Assembly: GCA_026391515.1 (NCBI GenBank)
Contig: JAPLEC010000348.1
Span: 1-5,768, forward strand
DNA from: Bacteroidia bacterium
GTDB taxonomy: Bacteria; Bacteroidota; Bacteroidia; Bacteroidales; VadinHA17
DNA: 5,768 bases
Reading direction: 5' to 3'
Under the pieces are notes generated by a model. It was not told where the DNA came from. It did not search any database and saw only the letters and a program-made list of their open reading frames with translations. Positions within the stretch are counted from its first letter, which is position 1, and every line of letters starts with the position of its first letter. Shown here in pieces: positions 1 to 5,768 of this stretch. A program made the translations under genes and the position numbers.

Positions 1-168
1 TTTCGTTTGTTCTTATGTTCTTCCTTCTTTACCTCTGACCTTACTCTCTGTTTAAGTGACTTCTCACAACAACAAAAAATGAAGTGACCTGGAGTCAAAC
101 CAGAAAACATATACTTGCAGAGAGTTTTTTATATATTTACATCATAAAGAATTAAACACATTCCCCTT
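1..168. other. Non-coding leader upstream of the ABC exporter genes
   Basis: No coding region is supported here on either strand. The first 30 bases are pyrimidine-rich on the + strand. An 8-bp perfect inverted repeat (ACTCTCTG at 43-50, CAGAGAGT at 118-125) and a 7-bp direct repeat (AAGTGAC at 54-60 and 82-88) are present but could be chance. Two near matches to the Bacteroidota -7 promoter element TAnnTTTG occur (TATACTTG at 110-117, TATATTTA at 132-139). Neither has a convincing -33 TTG partner at the expected distance, so no promoter is called. The promoter for the downstream exporter genes could lie here. Confidence 0.4.
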
Positions 169-1077
169 ATGGCACTTTTTGAAGCAAAGAATGTCACAAA
201 ACAATATGGAGATAAGCTGGCGCTTGATAATGTCAGCATTTCGGTACCGGAACAATGCATCTACGGCCTCCTGGGACCCAATGGTGCAGGGAAGACAACA
301 CTGATAAGGATCATCAACCAGATAACAGGACCTGATTCCGGGGAGTTATTCCTTGATGGGAAAAAACTTTTACCGGAAGATGTTCAGCTTATCGGATACC
401 TGCCCGAAGAAAGAGGATTATATAAAAAAATGAAGGTTGGGGAACAGGCTTTATACTTTGCCCAGCTTAAAGGTTTATCAAAATCAGAGGCCATGAGAAG
501 GCTTAAATACTGGTTTAAAAAGCTCGAAATTGTGGACTGGTGGGGAAAGAAGGTTGAAGAGCTGTCAAAAGGGATGCAGCAGAAGGTACAATTCATTACT
601 ACAATCCTTCATGAACCAAAGCTTATCATCTTCGACGAACCTTTTACCGGATTCGATCCTGTAAATGCAAACATTATTAAGAATGAAATTCTCTTCCTCA
701 GAGAAAGAGGAGCTACAATAATTTTCTCAACTCATAATATGGGATCAGTTGAAGAGCTTTGCGATAACATAACACTGATCAACAAAGCAAAAACCATACT
801 TGAAGGCAGCGTGAATGAGATCCGCAAGCAATGGGCGGCAAATGAATTTGATCTTGTCTTCCAGGGCGATGTCAAGTTTGAAGGGGACGGACAATACAAA
901 ATCCTAAGCCAGGAGTTTGATAATGGCAAAAGTGTTATCAGACTTAAGAGTGACGGCGAAATTGGTTCTAATGATATTCTGAAAGATGCAATGAAGTCAG
1001 GTAATGTGATTTCTTTCAATCCATCTCTGCCTTCAATGAATGAGATATTCATAAGGGTAGTTGAATCCCGTAATTAA
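169..1077 (+). CDS. ABC-2 exporter ATP-binding subunit (NatA/YhaQ-like, DUF4162-type tail)
   Basis: Cytoplasmic ATPase that should power the membrane partner encoded immediately downstream. Visible nucleotide-binding-domain landmarks are Walker A GPNGAGKTT (residues 36-44, Lys42), a signature helix reading LSKGM instead of LSGGQ (132-136), Walker B LIIFDEP (152-158, catalytic Glu157) and the switch histidine in STHN (His189). The Q-loop region reads GYLPEERGLYKKM (about 77-89), where acidic residues replace the usual glutamine; I recall this as typical of the NatA/YhaQ branch rather than a defect. After about residue 215 comes a roughly 85-residue C-terminal extension of the DUF4162 kind. The 302-residue length is normal for the family. 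The ATG at 169 starts directly at the conserved N-terminal strand and has no Shine-Dalgarno motif. Tandem stops (TAA TAA) end the gene. NatA of Bacillus is linked to Na+ extrusion, but substrates of this class are mostly unknown, so the substrate is left open. Confidence 0.93.
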   Translation: MALFEAKNVTKQYGDKLALDNVSISVPEQCIYGLLGPNGAGKTTLIRIINQITGPDSGELFLDGKKLLPEDVQLIGYLPEERGLYKKMKVGEQALYFAQLKGLSKSEAMRRLKYWFKKLEIVDWWGKKVEELSKGMQQKVQFITTILHEPKLIIFDEPFTGFDPVNANIIKNEILFLRERGATIIFSTHNMGSVEELCDNITLINKAKTILEGSVNEIRKQWAANEFDLVFQGDVKFEGDGQYKILSQEFDNGKSVIRLKSDGEIGSNDILKDAMKSGNVISFNPSLPSMNEIFIRVVESRN

Positions 1078-1108
1078 TAAATTTATTGAATACTGAAACA
1101 TTCTGATT

Positions 1109-2470
1109 ATGAATAAGATATCTGTAATAATTAAAAGAGAATATATTACCCGCGTAAGGAAAAAATCATTTATCATAATGACTGTTCTGGCACCATTGCT
1201 GATGGCCTCCATGGTCATTGTATTACCAATACTTATGGTGACAGGTAATAAGGATTTTAAAAAAATAGCTGTCGTCATAGATGGTTCTGATCAGTTTAAA
1301 GAAAATCTGAAAAATGTTATTCCTAATGCTGAAAATGCCGATTTTGAATATCTTCCGAACACAAATGTGAATGATATCGTTAAAACATTTGATGCTGGTG
1401 GATATTATGGAGTTCTGTACATATCACCGGATATACTTACCGCTCCTCAGATGTATTCAAAAAAACAGCCCCCTATTGGGCTTCTGGATCATATCTCAAA
1501 TTCTCTCGGGAAAGAGATTGAGAAACAGAAGCTCCTGGAATACAATATTCAGAACCTCGATTCAATCCTGAATCAGATCAGGACTAAGGTGAATGTAACG
1601 ACCAGATTAGTAGATGAAACCGGCCATTCAAAAGAAACCAGCACTGGAATTGCGATGGTTCTGGCATATATAGGCGGCTTTCTGATGTACATGCTGGTTT
1701 TCATTTTTGGTGCCCAGGTAATGAGAGGCGTAATTGAAGAAAAAACCAGCAGGGTTGTTGAGGTTATCGTTTCATCTGTAAAACCGGTTCAGCTGATGAT
1801 GGGTAAAATTATCGGTATAGCATTGGTTGGACTTACCCAATTTATGATTTGGGTGATATTAACAGTCGGGGCAGTAACGATAGTGAAGACGGTTGTTCTG
1901 AAAAAAACCGATATGAAAGAAATCACACAGAATCTGCCACAAAATATCATGACAGAACAGCAGCCGGCTGCAGCTGCGACGAATACAACAGTAACCTCTC
2001 CTGAACTTGCTGAGTTTTCAAAGCTCTTCGATAGTGCAATGAATCAGAACTGGCTTTTAATAATAACTGCATTTATTTTTTATTTCATCACAGGCTATCT
2101 GCTATATGCTTCAATATTTGCAGCTATCGGATCAGCGGTCGATAACGAAACTGAAACTCAGCAGTTTATGCTACCAGTAACGATACCTATTATACTTGGA
2201 TTGGTAGTTGCTATGGGAACAATGCAAAATCCTGAAAGTTCGCTTGCATTCTGGTTTTCAATGATACCGCTTACTTCTCCAATTGTAATGATGGCCAGGA
2301 TTCCGTTTCATGTTCCGGGCTGGCAGATCGCACTTTCGATGGCATTAATGGTAATTACTTTTATAGCATTTGTATGGATGGCCGCAAAGGTCTATCGTAC
2401 AGGTATTCTCATGTATGGGAAGAAATCATCATGGAAAGAGCTGCTGAAGTGGCTGAGATATAGAGGATAG
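1109..2470 (+). CDS. ABC-2 type permease (NatB/YhaP-like)
   Basis: Inner-membrane subunit of the exporter, paired with the ATPase that ends 31 bp upstream. The 453-residue protein has a short basic cytoplasmic N-terminus, a first membrane segment at about 22-44, and then a large soluble region (about 46-178) expected outside the membrane. Roughly six more hydrophobic segments follow, at about 181-204, 231-258, 316-341, 353-371, 378-397 and 405-427. Between the second and third segments is the motif EEKTSRVVEVIVSSVKP (210-226), characteristic of COG1668-type permeases, where it forms a cytoplasmic coupling region. A low-complexity Ala/Thr stretch (about 286-297) lies in the loop before the fourth segment. 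The C-terminus is basic and probably cytoplasmic. One transmembrane helix, a large external domain and a C-terminal bundle is the usual layout of the family, so the gene looks intact. The substrate cannot be read from the sequence. The stop is followed at once by a palindromic repeat array, which probably ends the unit. Confidence 0.92.
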   Translation: MNKISVIIKREYITRVRKKSFIIMTVLAPLLMASMVIVLPILMVTGNKDFKKIAVVIDGSDQFKENLKNVIPNAENADFEYLPNTNVNDIVKTFDAGGYYGVLYISPDILTAPQMYSKKQPPIGLLDHISNSLGKEIEKQKLLEYNIQNLDSILNQIRTKVNVTTRLVDETGHSKETSTGIAMVLAYIGGFLMYMLVFIFGAQVMRGVIEEKTSRVVEVIVSSVKPVQLMMGKIIGIALVGLTQFMIWVILTVGAVTIVKTVVLKKTDMKEITQNLPQNIMTEQQPAAAATNTTVTSPELAEFSKLFDSAMNQNWLLIITAFIFYFITGYLLYASIFAAIGSAVDNETETQQFMLPVTIPIILGLVVAMGTMQNPESSLAFWFSMIPLTSPIVMMARIPFHVPGWQIALSMALMVITFIAFVWMAAKVYRTGILMYGKKSSWKELLKWLRYRG

Positions 2471-2540
2471 GCAACTGGCTGCAGGCGACAGGCAACAGGG
2501 GATTTTTTTATCCTGTCACCTGTAGCCCGTCACCCGAAGC
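2471..2540. repeat. Palindromic array of GCRACAG-like heptads, four per arm
   Basis: The left arm reads as four consecutive 7-bp units: GCAACTG (2471-2477), GCTGCAG (2478-2484), GCGACAG (2485-2491) and GCAACAG (2492-2498). The right arm holds four units in opposite orientation: CTGTCAC (2513-2519), CTGTAGC (2520-2526), CCGTCAC (2527-2533) and CCGAAGC (2534-2540). The centre is GGGATTTTTTTATC. The inner half pairs best (ACAGGCAACAGG against CCTGTCACCTGT) and the outer half is decayed. The array begins directly after the permease stop codon and ends 37 bp before the regulator start. An RNA copy could fold into a long hairpin. Because the T-run is in the loop, not after the stem, this is not a standard intrinsic terminator, though it may impede transcription or protect the 3' end. 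It resembles REP-like intergenic repeats seen in Bacteroidota genomes (from memory). Confidence 0.75.
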
Positions 2541-2577
2541 CTTTTAAATATTATAAATAATTTTCTTGTATTAACAG

Positions 2578-3753
2578 ATGTCAAAGATCTTAGTAATTGA
2601 TGATGAAAAGGCAATCCGGAATACTTTGAAAGAGGTTCTGGAATATGAGAAACATGAAGTTGACCTGGCCGAAGACGGACCATCAGGCATCGAGCTGTTT
2701 TCCAATAATACTTACGATATCGTGCTTTGCGATATCAAGATGCAGAAGATGGACGGCATCGAGGTTCTCCAGAAAATTATGGAGATATCCACTGTCACTC
2801 CTGTAGTGATGATTTCGGGCCATGGCAATATTGATACAGCTGTCGAAGCTATAAAAAAAGGAGCATTCGATTTTCTCGAAAAACCACTCGACCTTAACAG
2901 GCTTCTGATCACGATACGCAATTCAATTGACAAATCCACGCTGATTAACCAGACTCAGGTACTGAAGAATAAGGTCAGCAAGATGTATGAGATAGTCGGC
3001 GAGTCTGAAGCAATCTTAAAAGTCAAGGAGATGATCGACAGAGTAGCTCCCACCGAGGCTAAAGTGCTGATAACCGGGGCAAACGGGACCGGCAAGGAAC
3101 TGGTGGCACACCAGATACATGAAAAAAGCAGCAGAGCCAAAGCTCCCTTTGTAGAGGTCAACTGCGCGGCAATTCCTTCTGAACTCATTGAGAGTGAATT
3201 ATTTGGTCACGAGAAAGGGTCATTCACCTCGGCTATTAAACAGCGTATCGGGAAATTTGAACAGGCAAACGGAGGAACAATTTTTCTGGATGAAATAGGT
3301 GATATGAGCCTTTCAGCCCAGGCTAAAGTATTACGGGCCCTGCAGGAAAACAGGATCACAAGAGTTGGCTCTGACAAGGATATACAGGTAAACGTAAGAG
3401 TTGTTACCGCTACTAATAAAAACATTAAAAAGGAGATCGAAAACAATACATTCAGGGAAGACCTTTATCACAGGTTAAGTGTAATTCTAATTCATGTTCC
3501 AACACTTAATGAACGTGAAGAAGATATCCCTCTTCTTGCAGAGCATTTTAATTCAGTGATATGCAAGGAATATGGCATGAATAAAAAAATTATAAGAAAG
3601 GATGCTATCAAAGAACTGCAAAAAATTGAGTGGACAGGAAATATAAGAGAATTCAGAAATGTACTGGAAAGACTGATAATTCTTTGTAAAGATGAAATTA
3701 CCGGAGCTGATGTGGTTGCATACGCACGTCCGGTCTCCGGTGGAAACATTTAG
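2578..3753 (+). CDS. NtrC-family sigma-54-type response regulator lacking a Fis/HTH domain
   Basis: Two-component response regulator with two recognisable domains. The receiver (about 1-120) has the acidic pair Asp8/Asp9, phospho-acceptor Asp52 in CDIKM, Ser80 and Lys102 in EKP, so it looks phosphorylatable. A linker leads to an AAA+ domain (about 138-380). This has Walker A GANGTGKE (167-174, Lys173), Walker B GGTIFLDE (232-239), TATN (277-280), the arginine-finger segment FREDLYHRL (292-300) and GNIREFRN (354-361). The loop that normally reads GAFTGA and contacts sigma-54 reads GSFTSA (214-219). The protein stops at residue 391, just after the AAA+ lid, with no room for the C-terminal Fis-type helix-turn-helix found in NtrC, so sequence-specific enhancer binding is not evident. 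I recall Bacteroidota homologues with the same loop and similar length, which argues against a recent truncation. No histidine kinase is in the window. The start ATG is preceded by ATTAACAG and no Shine-Dalgarno. Target genes are unknown. Confidence 0.92.
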   Translation: MSKILVIDDEKAIRNTLKEVLEYEKHEVDLAEDGPSGIELFSNNTYDIVLCDIKMQKMDGIEVLQKIMEISTVTPVVMISGHGNIDTAVEAIKKGAFDFLEKPLDLNRLLITIRNSIDKSTLINQTQVLKNKVSKMYEIVGESEAILKVKEMIDRVAPTEAKVLITGANGTGKELVAHQIHEKSSRAKAPFVEVNCAAIPSELIESELFGHEKGSFTSAIKQRIGKFEQANGGTIFLDEIGDMSLSAQAKVLRALQENRITRVGSDKDIQVNVRVVTATNKNIKKEIENNTFREDLYHRLSVILIHVPTLNEREEDIPLLAEHFNSVICKEYGMNKKIIRKDAIKELQKIEWTGNIREFRNVLERLIILCKDEITGADVVAYARPVSGGNI

Positions 3754-3759
3754 TAAAAC

Positions 3760-3862
3760 CCCTCTGTGTCTCTCTGTGCCTCCTCTGTGTCACTCTGTGT
3801 AAGTTTTTTATTTTCTTTAGTTACACAGAGGAAATCCGGAGAAGTCACAGAGAGCCACAGAG
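3760..3862. repeat. Long imperfect inverted repeat built from CTCTGTG units
   Basis: The left arm carries four CTCTGTG heptamers starting at 3762, 3772, 3783 and 3793, so they recur every 10-11 bp, close to one DNA helical turn. The right arm carries the reverse complement CACAGAG at 3824, 3846 and 3856; a fourth expected near 3835 has decayed to an AATCCGG-like sequence. Arms of about 42 bp surround a T-rich centre (about 3802-3820). The array starts 6 bp after the regulator stop and ends 12 bp before the aspA-like start codon, so it fills nearly the whole gap. It may form a strong RNA hairpin that separates transcription units or shapes translation of the next gene. The T-tract lies in the loop, so it is not a canonical terminator. 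It resembles intergenic palindromes common in Bacteroidota (from memory). Confidence 0.8.
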
Positions 3863-3874
3863 AAAAATAAATAT

Positions 3875-5314
3875 ATGTTCCGGATTGAACAAGATACATT
3901 AGGAGAAAAGCAGATCCCTGCTGATGCTCTTTATGGAATTCATGCTGTCAGAGCAAAAGAAAATTTTCCGGATAATAGCCCTTTCCCCATTGAATGGTAC
4001 AAAGCAGTGGGAATTGTAAAACTTGCTTGTTACAGAACCTATCTTAAATTTTGTGATGCAGCCACAAATAAGCTGGGCCAAAATCTTCCATTTGAAACAA
4101 TCGACAAAAAAATAATGGACGTATTGATATCCGCTGCAGGTGAAGTTGCCGATGGAAAATACTTTAATGACTTTATTGTGCCGGCTGTGCAGGGTGGAGC
4201 CGGTACGAGCATTAATATGAATATCAATGAAATAATAACAAACTCTGCACTCCTGAAAATGGGGAATAAGTGTGGCGATTACACTTATATTGATCCAACT
4301 GAGGATGCAAATATCTACCAGTCAACCAATGATGTTATTCCAACAGCTTTTACTGTTGCAGTAATGAAGCTTCTTCAAACGCTTGAAATGGAAATTAATA
4401 ATCTCAGGCAGAAGGTCGAGGAATATGAAAGAGAGAACAGGGATAAGCTTCGTCCGGGTTACACCCAAATGCAGGAAGCAGTCCCATCGTCATTTGGATT
4501 GTTGTTCAGTGCATACAATGAAGCGCTGTCGCGTGATTGGTGGAGAGTATCAAAGTGCTTTGAAAGAATAAAAAGTGTGAACCTCGGGGGCGGAGCCATA
4601 GGTACTGGAATTTCAATTCCACGCTTCTTCATCATGGAGGTTGTACCTGAATTGAGGAGTCTAACTGGAATGCAATTATCTCATAGTGAGAATCTTGCTG
4701 ATGCAACTTCCAATATGGATAAATGGGTAGAGATTCATGCAACCTTAAAAGCTCATGCTGTCAACATCGAGAAAATGGCTTCTGATCTCAGGCTGCTTGC
4801 CTCAGATGTTGCACGATTGAAATCTATATCAATACCGGAGAAGCAGGTCGGCAGCTCAATAATGCCAGGCAAGATTAATCCCGTTATTCCTGAATTCATC
4901 ATATCTGCATCACATAAAGTTTATTCGAATGATGTTCTGATAAGTTCACTTAGCGGGCAGGGAACTCTTGAGCTGAATGCTTATCTTCCGGTTATAGGCT
5001 GTTCAGTTATTGAGAGCATTAACCTGCTTATTGCATGCAATCAGACCTTACTCAATAATCTTTTTTCAGGTCTTATCATCAATGAATCTGCAGGTTATCA
5101 ATCACTTACACACTCACCTTCAATAACAACAGCCCTGACACCGCACATCGGTTATCACAAAGCGGCAGAACTCGCAATACTGATGAAGAATAAAAAGATA
5201 GATATTTTTGAAGCCAATAGTATTCTGAAAATAATTGACACCGAAAAGTTGAAAACTATTCTTGAACCGGGTAATCTTCTTAAGCTGGGTTTTTCACTCG
5301 ACGAAATTTGCTAA
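3875..5314 (+). CDS. aspA: Aspartate ammonia-lyase-like protein (aspartase/fumarase superfamily), hydF-linked
   Basis: Predicted cytoplasmic lyase; aspartases convert L-aspartate to fumarate and ammonia as homotetramers. The 479 residues match the usual length (E. coli AspA is about 478). Visible landmarks are the N-terminal RIEQDTLGEKQIPADALYG block (3-21), QGGAGTSINMNINEI (106-120), QSTNDVIPTAF (149-159), YTQMQEAVP (196-204), LGGGAIGTG (237-245) and the superfamily signature GSSIMPGKINPV (326-337). Ser327 and Lys333 sit at the catalytic-loop positions. Thr197-Gln198 resembles the TQ of E. coli AspA rather than the TH of fumarase C, which favours an aspartase. Oddities: the block before the signature reads ASDVARLKSISIP (309-321) where most relatives have SGPR, and Tyr196 replaces a usual Arg. 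Substrate identity is therefore less secure than superfamily membership. hydF follows after 20 bp, almost certainly on the same transcript, which suggests a role as ammonia source for hydrogenase cofactor assembly. The start fits the family N-terminus; the leader AAAAATAAAT lacks a Shine-Dalgarno. Confidence 0.88.
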   Translation: MFRIEQDTLGEKQIPADALYGIHAVRAKENFPDNSPFPIEWYKAVGIVKLACYRTYLKFCDAATNKLGQNLPFETIDKKIMDVLISAAGEVADGKYFNDFIVPAVQGGAGTSINMNINEIITNSALLKMGNKCGDYTYIDPTEDANIYQSTNDVIPTAFTVAVMKLLQTLEMEINNLRQKVEEYERENRDKLRPGYTQMQEAVPSSFGLLFSAYNEALSRDWWRVSKCFERIKSVNLGGGAIGTGISIPRFFIMEVVPELRSLTGMQLSHSENLADATSNMDKWVEIHATLKAHAVNIEKMASDLRLLASDVARLKSISIPEKQVGSSIMPGKINPVIPEFIISASHKVYSNDVLISSLSGQGTLELNAYLPVIGCSVIESINLLIACNQTLLNNLFSGLIINESAGYQSLTHSPSITTALTPHIGYHKAAELAILMKNKKIDIFEANSILKIIDTEKLKTILEPGNLLKLGFSLDEIC

Positions 5315-5334
5315 TTTTGCTGCAAATTCTACCA

Positions 5335-5768
5335 ATGACTTCAAAAGGCAGAGAATCAAAACCACATATCGGTATTTATGGCAGGCGTAACAACGGTAAA
5401 AGCAGCTTGATCAATTGCCTTGCAGGTCAGGATATTGCTATTGTTTCCGATCATGCGGGCACTACCACCGACCCGGTGAAAAAATCATTCGAAATTACTG
5501 GTTTTGGTCCGGTAATCCTCGTAGATACTGCCGGTATTGACGATTCAGGAGAACTTGGCGGAAAAAGAGTTGAAAGAACTGTAAGGACTCTTGATATCAT
5601 TGATCTTGCCCTGCTTATAGTCACCGAAAACTCATGGGGCGAATTTGAGGATGATATTATTAATAAATTCAAAAACCTGGATATACCTTATATTATTATA
5701 CACAATAAATCGGATCTTGAAGAACCTACCGTTTTGTTCAAAAATGAAGTGCTTAAAAAAAGCGGTGC
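5335..5768 (+). CDS. hydF: HydF, [FeFe]-hydrogenase maturation GTPase (5' part, cut by window end)
   Basis: Reading from the ATG at 5335 gives 144 complete codons with no stop, and the frame is still open at the last base. HydF is the scaffold on which the di-iron subcluster of the H-cluster is assembled before transfer to the apo-hydrogenase. The visible part is its N-terminal GTPase domain: G1 loop GRRNNGKS (16-23), switch I GTTTDPV (42-48), G3 DTAG (64-67) and G4 NKSD (124-127). The wording GRRNNGKSSLIN, GQDIAIVSD and DTAGIDDSGELG is specific to HydF and separates it from Era, EngA and MnmE. The dimerisation domain and the C-terminal domain with the [4Fe-4S] ligands should lie beyond the window, so completeness cannot be judged. 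The gene starts 20 bp after the aspA-like stop with no Shine-Dalgarno, implying co-transcription. Its presence predicts an [FeFe]-hydrogenase plus hydE and hydG elsewhere in the genome. Confidence 0.95.
   Translation, partial: MTSKGRESKPHIGIYGRRNNGKSSLINCLAGQDIAIVSDHAGTTTDPVKKSFEITGFGPVILVDTAGIDDSGELGGKRVERTVRTLDIIDLALLIVTENSWGEFEDDIINKFKNLDIPYIIIHNKSDLEEPTVLFKNEVLKKSG

Noticed and set aside
32..130. Possible decayed copy of the CTCTGTG palindrome (CCTCTG and ACTCTCTG at 32-50, CAGAGAGT at 118-125)
   Set aside because: Only one 8-bp arm match, no regular 10-11 bp spacing and a long unpaired centre; indistinguishable from chance without a genome-wide search.
110..139. Bacteroidota-type -7 promoter boxes (TATACTTG, TATATTTA) before the exporter genes
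   Set aside because: Each departs from TAnnTTTG and neither has a TTG at the expected -33 distance; in A/T-rich DNA such near matches are frequent.
2498..2540. Intrinsic terminator after the permease gene
   Set aside because: A stem exists, but the T-run is in the loop and no U-tract follows the stem, so it is annotated as a repeat.
2558..2565. TAATTTTC as a -7 box for the response regulator
   Set aside because: No -33 partner, and it lies only about 12 bp from the start codon, leaving almost no leader.
3087..3130. Sigma-54 promoter beginning TGGCAC
   Set aside because: The site is inside the regulator coding sequence and lacks the TTGC half at the required spacing.
3492..3749. Minus-strand open frames under the regulator and other genes
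   Set aside because: They overlap well-supported + strand genes and show no recognisable motifs, so they read as shadows of the real frames.
1..5768. CRISPR array, tRNA, rRNA, insertion sequence or toxin-antitoxin pair
   Set aside because: No direct repeats with regular unique spacers, no tRNA-like folds noticed in the short gaps, no transposase, and no small paired genes; coding density leaves little room.

Overview
The window looks like chromosomal DNA from an anaerobic member of the Bacteroidota, probably Bacteroidales-like. The evidence is indirect. Gene starts sit behind A/T-rich leaders with no Shine-Dalgarno motif. The sigma-54-type regulator has the wording I associate with Bacteroidota homologues. 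The intergenic gaps carry palindromic repeat arrays of a kind common in that phylum. No 16S or other taxonomic marker is present, so this is an inference. All genes lie on the + strand.

Region 1 (1-2470): after a 168-bp non-coding leader come the ATPase and the membrane subunit of an ABC-2 type exporter of the NatA/NatB (YhaQ/YhaP) class. They are 31 bp apart and probably co-transcribed. Region 2 (2471-3874): a receiver plus AAA+ response regulator of the NtrC family, with no C-terminal Fis/HTH domain and with GSFTSA where the sigma-54-contacting GAFTGA loop normally sits. Different palindromic repeat arrays occupy the gaps before and after it (2471-2540 and about 3760-3862). Region 3 (3875-5768): an aspartase/fumarase-superfamily gene of the aspartate ammonia-lyase type. 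It is followed after 20 bp by the 5' part of hydF, the GTPase scaffold of [FeFe]-hydrogenase maturation, which runs off the end of the window.

The most informative biology is the aspA-like/hydF pair. Its spacing implies one transcript and places an ammonia-releasing enzyme family beside H-cluster assembly, whose azadithiolate bridge needs one nitrogen. The rest of the maturation set (hydE, hydG) and the hydrogenase are not visible and may lie downstream. The exporter and the regulator have no demonstrable functional tie to the hydrogenase genes. The repeat array between the regulator and aspA probably marks a transcription-unit boundary. I see no RNA gene, insertion sequence, CRISPR array or clearly novel multi-gene system.
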